This document shows positions 33,262 through 45,200 of a DNA stretch of 64,000 nt, in pieces. Under the pieces are notes generated by a model. That model was given only the letters and a program-made list of their open reading frames with translations, made no database searches and was not told where the DNA came from. This stretch comes from Gordius sp. MW1 (Eukaryota; Nematomorpha; Gordioida; Gordea; Gordiidae). The DNA is taken from positions 22,905,037 through 22,969,036 of the forward strand of contig OZ038532.1 of NCBI GenBank assembly GCA_964036665.1, read 5' to 3'. The number at the start of each line of letters is the position of its first letter. Positions within the stretch are counted from its first letter, which is position 1. A program made the position numbers and the translations under genes.

Positions 33262-36200
33262 GTATTTTGGATGAGCAGACTTTAGTTGCCATGAAATGGA
33301 AACGGTGCGGTACTATTGATACTGTTGCTGAATCGACAAGTAAAAGGAAAAAAAGATTCGCGTTTCAAGGTTATTTTCTTAATACCCTAACTCAAATGTT
33401 ATATGTGAATGATACACCTAAACGCCAGATATATTCGTCACTTTTAATTTATTACTTTGAGTTGAGTAATTTTTTGATGCCAACTCCTCCAAGCACTTGA
33501 GAAAGATTAGGTATATACTAATGGTGATTGTTAAACAGGAATATTTTCAGGCTATTTTAGCACTCCTCTCTTGATTGGCTTCCTCTTTAAAACACTCCTT
33601 TCGTTTTGGGCTATATCAAATAGTTTTCGTCTTCTACAAATTATTTTTGCCACCTTCTTGCAGAAATTGGTGAATAATTCTATAAAGTCTCATAATTTAA
33701 ATAAAAGGTTTATTTTTTTGATTTAGTATCGTGTTGGATATTGTGTAATTTATAAATCAATTTGGTCCGTTCATATTTGCCTGATGTTCAAATTTATTTA
33801 ATGTTATTTATAAAGCCTACATAATATTGTTTATATTAGAGTTTGATAAGCAAAATAAGGAAAGAATAGAAATACATTTTAAATTGCTACTGGTATTTTA
33901 TAATTGGAGAGTAATTTAATCTGATTTACCGATTTCTATAATATATACGTATTTTTAATAATATACTACCATAACACGTCAATGATTGAGTAGAAATGAA
34001 AGTTGCCATAGTTATTTTTTAAGCATAAAATTTTAGTGACAAAACATATCTCGCCAATGTTAAGGTCTTTGCAGATGCTAACGCATGGTAAAATTTGAGA
34101 GTCCATAATAACCCGAGAGGTACGGTGTAACCTGTAGGTGACACCACTTTGAACTCTTATAATTTTTAAACTATTGGATGAAATATTAATTTTTAAATTG
34201 AATATGGATGAGCACACTTAGGCAAATCAGCTGATATGTTTGATTCCCCTTCCTCTTCCTACTTTTATTAATAATGAGGTCTCAAATATCGCTAATTTTA
34301 AAATTTCGACTGCTTCTCGTATATTCACTAAAAATGGAGACTCAACCATATGTAATCTTATTTTAATTTATATCATTAAAATCTTGACACTTTCACAATT
34401 ATTTTGATATAAAATTTAATGTTTTTGGTTAATTAATATGGGAATAATGTTGGTCCAAAGTTTGGTGTAATCTGTAGGTTACACTGGGCAGAGGTCCTAA
34501 CGTATAAGCTTATTTAAATGAGTAATGCTACTTTTTTATTTGCTTTAATTTGATTTTTTATAAATAATTTCGTATAAAAATAATCTTATTACAAAGTTAA
34601 TATCGCTTTACCTTTGACCCCATCTACTTGGAAAATCCTGAAGATTACTTGAAACAATTTCTTTCAATGATGTTATTTTGTATGTGGTGAATATGAATAA
34701 ATTTAACTGTATGAATTTAAAGTCTTAACTCAATTCTTTTTTTAACGGGCTACTTTTTTCCTAAGTATATTAAATGTTTTGGGATCTCTGACCTGACTGT
34801 TTTAACATAATGGTATCTAGTGGAATGCGTAGCTTCCAAGAAATAACTAAATATTTACATTTGGCCGACAACAGCAAATTGGTAAGGGTTGACAGTTTCA
34901 AAGTTAAGTTCAAAAGCAACTTAAACATGCTAGCTCTTCTCACATATCCATGGATGAGTGTAGTGATGCGGAAAAACCGAGAAAAATCTCGGTCTCGTCT
35001 CGTCTCGTCTCGAAAAACCGAGACGAGACGAGACGAGAATTTAAAAAATTGAGTCGAGATCGAGACGAGAATTTTTACCTCGAGACGAGACGAGACGAGA
35101 TTTTATAGTCGAGATCTCGGCTTTTTATTTAACTATTGAAACTTAATTTAGCTAATTAAGAATTTTTATTTTATTACATTTACATTTAGGATATTAAATG
35201 CAAATTAATATGATTTTGATTGATACTAATTTACGCACCTATTTATCCGCTTTGTGCGAATTTCAAAATTTGTAATATAATTTTATTCAATAGACAACAT
35301 AGTATTAGTGGCCCTTAGGGTATATGAACAATTAATTATGTATTTTTTAATTATTTGCATAGCATTATCATACAATATAAGGTTTTAGACCTATAATGAG
35401 TTTATGCGCAGAAAGTTTATCATCCAACTCAAAAAAGAGCAAGCTTATCAAAAATTTGACAGTATCCAAGGATGAATCAAATAAAATGGGGAAGTGTAAA
35501 TTGTCCTTTAAAGCACTAAGACTGATAGCAATACTTCAGTTCAGGCCTTCAACGACATCTTAAACGTTACCATCATGAGGATTACTATAACATTTACCCT
35601 ACTAAGTTAATAAGGAATTAAACTGCCAAAAATTTTCAGCCAACCTAGATGCTTTAGAAAATCTAAGCATTTAGTAGCAATTATATATCACACATATTTA
35701 TTAAAAATGACCAAATAATTGTATATATTATATAATTAGTTGTTTGAAAAATATAATAATCCCAATTTAGCAGCAATGGCTAGAGATTTTTTGAGCACTC
35801 CGGCAACCTCGGTGCCTGCCGAAAGATTTTTTTCCAAGGCGTCTCTGACTATCGTAATAGATTAACCCATGAATCTGTCAGGAGCTTGCTATGCCTAAAC
35901 ATATGGCACACCTCAACAATTTTCCACCCATCACTTTCATAACATTTTACAATGTAGGCTTGGCAGATGCATTCAAATTCACTGAATTTTTTGCAAAATG
36001 CTGCAATTTATCAATAAATTAAAAGATGTGAACATACGCTTTATAGTACGTAATTATTTTATGCGAAAATTAATAAAAAAAAATGGATTAAGTTAATACC
36101 TTGTTATGTATAATGGGATGTCACACTATAATAGAATTGTTTATTTTTATATTTAACAACTTGAATTAAATTATATATGTGCATTTAACGTAAGATCTCA

Positions 36201-39200
36201 AAACATTTATGTTTTTCCACAATTAATGCCTATTTTATTGTATTTGCAATGTTCAGTTATTTACTTGTTTTAAATAATAATATTTTTCAAAGTTTACTCT
36301 TGCATTTTCGTCATTATTTCAACGTTATTATATAAGATCTCATTAATCATTATGTTAAAATATGATAATCTTATTACTCTTTATCCTTTAATGAGCTTTA
36401 GCCAGGAAATAAATCGAGTCAAGAAGTATATAACACCTATATTAATGCTTCCTAAGGTTATCTAGCTTATGTTTTAAGGTTTGAGATAAAAAACTGGTTC
36501 CATTATCACCAATTTATATCTTATATACTAATTTATAAAAGCCAGAAAAAAATATGTTTGGTACAATTATTTTTAAAAGTCGAGACGAGACGAGAATTCT
36601 CGCCGAGACGAGACGAGATCGAGATTTTTCTAGGCCGAGACGAGACGAGATCGAGATTTTAATAATCGCTCCCGAGACGAGACGAGATATTGCTTTCGAG
36701 ACCGAGACGAGACGAGATCGAAACACTAGATGAGTGTATGGTTCCTTATTTCGGGACCACAATGCAAAACAATTTATAAAAGGCAAGCCTTTTCGTTTCG
36801 GCTATAATATGTGGTGTGCTGCAACAAAAAATGGCTACCTTGTCACATTTCAACCTTACCTGGTGGCTAAATTTTCCTTAAATTGACAAAACGAAATAAG
36901 TTTAGGCGGAGCATTAGACTTAGTAAATCAACTACGACCAGAATGTGGTCCATATAATAGTTATTTTGATAATTTTTTTACGAGCCACAATTTAATGATG
37001 TGTCTTTCAAATATGAATATTGGGGGCACAGGAACGGTGCGGGTCGATTGTTTAAAATGCCTGATCATCGATGTAAAAGAACGAGGGTTTCTATCAAAAA
37101 CACTTATTTGATGGCTGTCCGATGGAATGATAGTAATATTGCCACAATGTTGTCAAATTGTCATAGGGTCAAGCCTATCACCTCTATTGGAAGAATCACT
37201 AAAGCGAAAAAATAGAAAAAAATTGTAATTCAATATCCTCATATGATCAAAATGTCTGATTGTTTTATGGGCGGTGTCGATCGCTTTGAGCAAATATGGA
37301 TGCAACTAGATTATCATTTCGCGACAGAAAAGTGGTATTTTCCTATATTTGCATTTGGGCTGGATGCTGCATGCCAAAATGCATGGCATCTATATTGCTT
37401 CAATAGGGGAAAATTACATTATATAATTTCAAGAGAGAGATAGTGCAAAATTATTCAAAAAAACGGACAACCGCGTAAACGGACCTTAAACCCTAAATTA
37501 ACTAATTTCAAGAATAATATAACATACAACAATAGGTATCGTGTGCTGAGAGGCGTTGTGTCGTCTGTCATAAAGCTAGTAGAATTTTTTGTGCATATTA
37601 TAAAGAAGGCCTTCTCATACATTGTTGGTCAATATTTCATAATAATTAACATATTTATACTCATTGATGTTAGTTAATACATTTTTATGTATTTTATAAA
37701 AAAAATCATCATTATTGTATACATAATTGTAAAATTTAATCAATTTTTATTATACGTGAGTATATTTGTGCTGCCCAGTGTAACCTGTAGGTGACACCCT
37801 TTTTTTCTCAAAGTAAATAATTTTTTCAAAAATTTTCAATTGTTTAGCTTTATTTAGCATGTAAAAAAGCCCAGAAAAAAATTTCAAAAAAAATTTTTCG
37901 GCCGAACTGGGTCTGGTTCCTGTCGGGATAATAACAATTTCACATGAAACAGGCAACTTATGAATCTTCGTTCTCACGCAGAATAAATCCCACAAACTTT
38001 TGAAAAGAAGGTGCATGGTCTAAATATTTTCATCCCCGAAATTAAAAAGACCACAACCAGTAGTAAATAAAACTTGAAACAATGCAAAAAAACGAGAAAA
38101 ATCTCGGTCTCGTCTCGAGACGAGAATTTGAAAAATGGAGTCGAGATCGAGACGAGAATTTTGATGTCGAGACGAGACGATACGAGATTTTTTCGGCGAG
38201 ATCTCGACTTTTTATTTATCCTTAGATTTTAGTAAATTATTGTGTCTTTTGATTTTCATGATTATTAAGTGTAAATCAATATATAATGGAATAGATTTGA
38301 TATTAAAAAGATTCCAAAGTGTAGTAAATATTATATATTTTTGCAAACAATTTAAAATTTGGCAATCATTACCTAAGTATGGTTGACTTTCAGGGTATGT
38401 GAATAATTGTATAATATATTTATCACATATTTATATCCATAGCCTTGTTAAATAATACAAAAGTCATAGTGATTTTTGTCACAAATTTAAATATGTGCAC
38501 TTATAGTATTACCTAATTAGAATATTGGTACCTTTATAGAGTGATATCCATCATAAGGTACCAATATTCTAATTAAATAATACTAAAAACTTTAATTTAA
38601 AGTTTAAAACCTTATGTTCTTAATCCTATATAATGCTGCTTTTATTGTTGTTTTAATAACGTATTAATATGTACAACTAGTTGATCACTCGCACTCTGTG
38701 GTTTATAACGCTATAGTGAACATGCAATAAACACTATAGGCTATAATTGATATGGTAATATCAATGGACTTAAACGTTGCCTTAAATATGTTAAGGTCTA
38801 CTTTGAAGCTTTAGCCAGGGTTAATAACGGGTCTCAATTGGCTCAATTATGCGACTAAGTCAACTATAAGCGAACTTATAATTTTCTCAGTCTATTTAGA
38901 TTTGACAAACACAGTGAATGTGATACAAATGTTATAGCTTGCTAGAACAATAAAATTTAATTTTCCATACTTCTAATTTATTTTTAGTTTACACTTTCCA
39001 TAGAAATGTTTTTTTTATGCATTAATTAATATCTTTATATTGTCAATGAGATGTCGTGTCCAGTTAAATCTTTAAAAAGTTTGTGTATTAAATTTTTTAA
39101 AAAATATAAAAGTTTGCCATTTGGATTTTTTAACACTTGTTTAATATTTTAATAAAACAAGAAAGATTTCTATTCCGTATATATTTTTTTTATAAAGTCG

Positions 39201-42200
39201 AGAGGAGGCGATAATTCTCGTCGAGACGAGACCGAGATTTTTCTAGACCGAGACGAGATCGAGATTTTAATAATCGCTCTTGAGACGAGACGAGATTTTG
39301 TTTTCAAAACCGAGACGAGACGAGATCGCAACACTAGAAACAAACCTTTTTGACAATTATTGATGAAATTTAAGGGTTTCATAGTTTTTATTTTAGTGGA
39401 ATTCCTCTTCTTCTTTATCAGTTATTTGGTCTCACAGTCGGGCCGTTTTGATGAGTGTTTCTTCCATCTTGACCGGGTAAGTGCCATGTCTTCACTAATC
39501 TCTCATCCGGTCGAGGGTGGAAAAAATTTATCATAACAAACCCCATGACTGTGGGACCAAATAATTGATAAAGAAGAAGAAATGATCATTTTTTGTCGAT
39601 TAATTTTGTATCATTTACTTGGTACGATGCAACCTTCTTAATTTTTTAATTTATAGCTATTAACATTCTTTTTTATAAACATACTCATGATTTTATTTCA
39701 GGCAGTCAGTGGGCAGATACAAAGGTTTTATATAAAATTAGTCAGTATTCGACTCAATTGTCTCGAGACATCGTGGAAAAGGAAATTAAAAAGGCTTTTG
39801 AGGTATTTCTAATAATCGTAATGACTGTTAAGCCCAATTTCAAATAACTTAAATTTATGAGTTGTTTACATTGCAACACAGACGTGGTCCCGACACAGCA
39901 ACTTGATTTTTATTCAATCATACGATGCGAAGGAGAAGGTTGACATAGATATTAAATTCACCGTTTACCAACACTATGACGGAGAGGGCTTCGATGGGCC
40001 AGGGAACATTCTGGCTCACGCATTTTATCCCAACGAAGGGGGATACACGCATTTTGATGATTCCGAAAACTGGACTAATCAAGTTGGAACTTACGGTGCT
40101 TAACATTCATCTTGGCATCCTTCCTTCCTCATAAAATTATTTTCCAACCTCATCATGATGCCACCTTTTAAACTTATAATTATTTATAAACTCCTTGTAT
40201 ATACTTGATTGCATTATAGATCTTGTAGTTAAGTATGGTAGCTTATTTAAATTCATAGGTGGAGTGGATCTATATCAAGTGGCAACTCATGAATTAGGCC
40301 ACGCTTTGGGGTTGATGCATTCGGACAAGAGGGAATCCGTCATGACTCCATTCTACAAGGAATGGGAATACAAGATTGATTTGGATATCGATGACATCAT
40401 AGCCATACAGCTCATGTACGGTGAGTGAATGAGATAATGTCAAATATAATACCCCCTTTAATTAGTAATCCATATATAATATCAGTGGATTACTTAAAAA
40501 AATCTGAGATTTATAATTTATTGAATGTTGCCTTCCCCCCCCCCCCCCCCCCCCTTTAATCCTAGAATGTTCAAATGCTCTGATTACAACATTTATGATA
40601 TTTGCTGTCAAAGCTGCTAAATACAGCTTTTGCCGTTTTACAATAGTATATTAATCGGTAAGTAAAATAAATATGATTTGTAAATAAAGGAAAGAGGAAT
40701 CAATTAAATTTTTTTTACCCTGGCTCTATTAATTTTTGATTTGTATACACATTGACAAATAGCCCCAAACTCAAGATCACCCTTCCTTCCCTTTAACAGT
40801 GCGTATTGTTGTTTTTTTATCTGCCACTACACTACTACTGCACGTCCTTACATCTAGCTACAACTATTGTACTGGCAGTAGTTGTTTTGTTTGTTCGAAC
40901 ATCGGTTAAACAAAGACTAACCGTACTCCGGTTTGCTTATTAAATTTTGACTAAGCCTAGAGGTCGATTAAGAAATATAAATGCGTAAAAATACAATTTG
41001 TGCTCACCTCTTATTTTCTAGGCCCAGTTTTTTTTCGTTCGCATTCCCTTTTTTGTGGATAAGGTAATACCCCTTGTAATTTGTTAAGTATATTTATTTC
41101 TGACGAAAATGTAACTAGTACCATTATATAGATATGTCAGATTATTTATTTTTTATTGTGAGAAAGTAATTAAAGATACAACTAAATTTCTAATAAACCT
41201 AATGTAATGCAGGAATATATAAACAAACTTAGAATAATATTAAAGACACTTTGCATAAGCGAAGTGGAAAAAGAGGGTTAGGGATGAAGGAAAATTCAAT
41301 TGCTAATGGGAAAGGAAAAAGGGATAGAGGGGTGACTAGATTGTTCTGGACTAGCTTTAAACTATTGCAGCTGGAGTAAGAGTGTAGTGGGTCTGGGTAG
41401 TTTTGTAAGGAAAACCAAAGGGTTTAGGACCAGGTTATGGCTAAGGGGTCTTGGTCTGTTTGACAAAAAGACCTGAGGTCTTTGGACTCTTTCCTTAGGC
41501 GAGTCCTTAAGTTTGCCAATATTTGAAAAACAGAGCAAAGGTTGTTTTTTGTTTAGCCAACCTTTAGGCTGAGTCACAATTTTGTTAATACACCAAAGGT
41601 TTTTTAACTCTTTTTATTAGTCGACCTTTGGTTTAGTTTCTGTGTTTTGGGATGGGGTAAAAATAATATATAATTTAATTAGTGACTTTAAAAGTAAGGA
41701 ATGTCGATACAGGTAGCTTTTTAATTGTATGGATTTGATTAGAATAATGGTTGAAGGTGATTTTTAATATTGATACAGCTGTAAAATGTAATTTTAGAAA
41801 TAAATCATTTGTGGCAATTGTCATAACTGCCCTTTATGAAAAATGGTTTTAACGAAAATGCGTGCGTTAGAGTGTCATAAAATTGTTACAAATATAAAAT
41901 TTAAATTTGTCACTTTATCTTGGTGACAGTTGTCATAATTGTCATTTTCAGAGCTAGATAAATTCTTATAACGAAAATGTGTGGGTTAGGGTGTCGTGAA
42001 ATTGTTGCAAATATAGAATTTGAATTTGTCCCCTTATCTTGGTGCCAATTGTCATAATTGTAAGTTTTAGAGCTAGAGAGATTCTTCAGCGCAGCTAAAA
42101 GTACAGATGGATCGAATTGAAAGCAATAGCCTTAAAACTTGCCGAAGTCAACGAACCAAAATTGTTGGGTTAGGGTGTCATAAAATTATTGCAACTATAA

Positions 42201-45200
42201 AATTTGAATTTGTTTACTTATCTTGGTGCCAATTGTCATAATTAAGTTTTATAGCTAGAGAAATTTTTCAGCGCAGCTAAAAGTACAGATGGATCTAATT
42301 GAAAGCAATGGCCTTAAGGCTTGCCGAAGTCAACGAACCAAAATTGTTGGGTTAGGGTGTCATAAAATTGTTGCAAATATAAAATTTAGATTTGTCACCA
42401 TATCTTACTACCGACTGGGTAGTAATAGATTGACAATAACACACATTTAATTCCTAGTGTTTCTGGGGCAATAAGCAAAAAAGATATGGATAAGTTAACT
42501 TTAGATCAAAAATTAATAAAGTTAGGGAAAAAATTTTTAAATGGATTCCTTTCCTCTTTATTTATAAATCGTATTTATTTAATTTAAATTTTAATTGAAA
42601 GTTATTGATTTAAAAAACGCCAAAATTGGGGTCCTTAGAAACTTTGACATTAAAATTTAAGAACTTGATGTATAGGAAAAAAATAAAATAATATTTGTGT
42701 TCACCGTCTAAAGCTCGATCAAAATCTGAAAATAGTTTGCCTGTTAATTTTTATTGCTAAACCGTATAATCATATTTTTTCAAAATTCTTTATTTTAATA
42801 TACGTTTTAACTTACAATTAAAAACCTATGGGTGTTTTGCAAGATATCAACCTTTCACTTTTCATCGCTCAAAGTTGTCAATTTAAAATCACTTTCTAAT
42901 AGCAACTTTAATATTATATATATAAATATATATGAACATTTTAGGTTTTAATATAAAATCATCTAGCTACATTAATTAACCTTGGCCAAACTAGTGCTAA
43001 GATCACAAAGCAAATGAATTTGCGGGTCGCGCTTTAGCCAATTAAATGGAGTTTCGTCAGGTTAGGCCATTGAAAAATAGTTTTACAGCGAAATTTCTTA
43101 AAGTAGGGGTTATTCACTTTAGTTAGCATTTTTATTAATCAATATCTATCCTAGCCAGCCATAAAATGCCGTCGAGCTAGATAAGTAAAACATCTAAAAA
43201 ATTAGAGATTGAGTTATCTCTGAAAGTTTAAATTTTTTGGAGATGAATATTATTTTGGATTTGTAATTCAATGCACGACAAACACTAGTTAACATAAAAT
43301 TGCATTGTACAAAATATTTTTAGATATAATGTTATTTCAAAAGTCTGATATGTGTGTGCAAAAGAACATATGCTTCTAGGGTTTCTCTTCGATTAAAAAA
43401 TGAGTGGACGGCTTGGATTTATTTCAGACGAGGCGCGGACTTCCATTATGGCAGCTACATCAAACCACGATCTTGAAGTTCAAGGAAGGAACGTGATTTC
43501 CTAATAATATATATAAAGAGCAATTTAGTTTAAAAAAGCTAATTAAGGTACTATTAAAGTAGTTTTACTTTTTGATTCTTAGTTGGTTTTACGACTTAGA
43601 TGCTTTATTTTTTAATTATGTTTTCGCAGTATACATCTTCAAAAAGCAAAACGCTAATTTAGGCAACTTCGAACCCAATTATTAAAAAAACTTGACCGAT
43701 TGGGAAAAACAAAAAAACATAAATTTCCCGGTTGATTTCATTCGACCATTTTTTGTTGTTCTGTGTTATTATCACCATTGGGGGGGGGGCAAATAACCCC
43801 CCCCCCCCGGTGAAGAAAGAGGGTAAAGGGGGGGGGGGTGGGGAAATTATGACCATTTTTGGATTAATATATGTTAAAAAAATATTGATTAGCATTTATG
43901 GATAAATTATTAAAATCAGTATAATTAATTAGCATTATAAGCCAGCTGCCAACTGTACTAGTACGCTATAATTAAATTTGCTAAAAACCATGTTTAGTTT
44001 CAAACAACCCTGCTCGATACCACGGTTTATATCAAGCAACTCTGCTAAATGCCCGGTTAGTTAGTATCTCACTCAACCAGCAGCCATAGCAACTTTAATC
44101 TGGCAGTGCTAGTAACCGGGTTATTAAGCAGCTTGCTCGTTATGCTGATGGTAATGGTAAGAGATATGTGCTTATTATCAGGTTTTGCACCATACAAGCA
44201 CAACCATCTCGAGCGTATTAACACCACTAATCATCAATCTATAATTAGCAAGTGACGATTTCTAAACTTGCAAATATATGGGAGTTGAGATTAATTTTTA
44301 AAGCATCAACTAATGTTTATACTTGCAAAAATAGATGAGCGGAGACAGGATTTGAATGGGAGCATGGAAAAATCATTTTAATTGTCATAAATAATATTTT
44401 GTTGAGATTTAGGACATAACCAGCTAATCACTAGATCCTAGCTAAAACTAGGTTTAATTTATTACCCAAAAATTGTCCTGTATAGGTTAGTATATTTAAT
44501 CTCTCATTTTGTCCCTCCTCATCTGTCTTTTCTTCTATTGCGACCAATATTTTATTATCGTTTAACGCTTACCTAAAAGTGAATCTTTTAATATTTTTGA
44601 CTCTATATGGTATATGTAATTCATCCATGATAGGAAAACCTAGTAAGCAGCATCCCATAGACGCTAATCTGGATACGAATTCCAATATTACCAAAGCGAA
44701 GATTAAAATTTGCTCTTACAAGAGCATAGATGCTGTTCTGAAGCTGCCAAATCGATCTCTCTACACCTTTGGAGGTTAAGACTTTTCTATTTTTTTATCA
44801 ATGGCTTGCTTCAACGTTTATTACGATTGTTTTCAAGTTTAAAATGTGTTAAGGTTTTGTTGGATGAGAGATCCTAGCTAGACAATACGATTATTTATGT
44901 AGGAGAATATTTTTGGGAATTGTTAGCGGGTGGTATGAGGAATGTGCGACTAACACGTGAGGTGTGGAAAGAATTACCGGCTTCACTCGATTCAGCTATT
45001 TACTGGCAAAAGAGGAACAAAACATTTTTTTTCAAAGTAACCATGTTATAAGCGATCTGATGATTTTAAATTATATTCCTTGCTTGTCCTGATTAGTTTA
45101 AGTAACCTACTTTCATTTTATAAATAGGTAATAAAATTTTAAACAATGATCTTAAAGGTGAAATCATGGAATAGGCAGAAGTTAGAGCGAAACAACTTAT

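Larger units (their letters stand above)
34600..37652 (+). pseudogene. piggyBac transposase, interrupted
   Basis: Pieces in order: NDVILYVVNMNKFN and GYFFPKYI (about 34665-34775), MRSFQEITKYLHLADNSKL (34825-34881), and HISMDE up to 34957. Then comes the 1.77-kb hAT insertion, followed by CMVPYFG, CAATKNGYLVTFQPY (about 36815-36860), DFFTS-like FDNFFTSHN, the shared GTGTVR segment, MAVRWNDSNIATMLSNCH, MGGVDRFEQ and KWYFPIFAFGLDAACQNAW (to about 37400). A C-terminal Cys-rich finger ERRCVVCHKASRIFCAYYKE ends near 37650. Several frame changes and stops occur besides the insertion. All family landmarks are recognisable, including three Asp positions, with the first lying exactly at the insertion site. 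Confidence 0.85.
34464..37798 (+). mobile_element. piggyBac-type element, copy A, split by a hAT insertion
   Basis: GGTGTAATCTGTAGGTTACA followed by CTGGGCAG (34464-34491) and its inverse CTGCCCAGTGTAACCTGTAG followed by GTGACACC (37771-37798) form about 28-bp inverted repeats around a piggyBac transposase pseudogene. A third copy of the palindromic core lies at 34124-34145, so the true end may be farther left. No clear TTAA duplication was found. The element sits in the first visible MMP intron. Confidence 0.65.

Noticed and set aside
40535..40554. Run of 20 C as a functional i-motif or regulatory element
   Set aside because: Long C/G runs are common in this window's repeats and are prone to assembly error. 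Nothing ties this one to the MMP gene beyond its intronic location.
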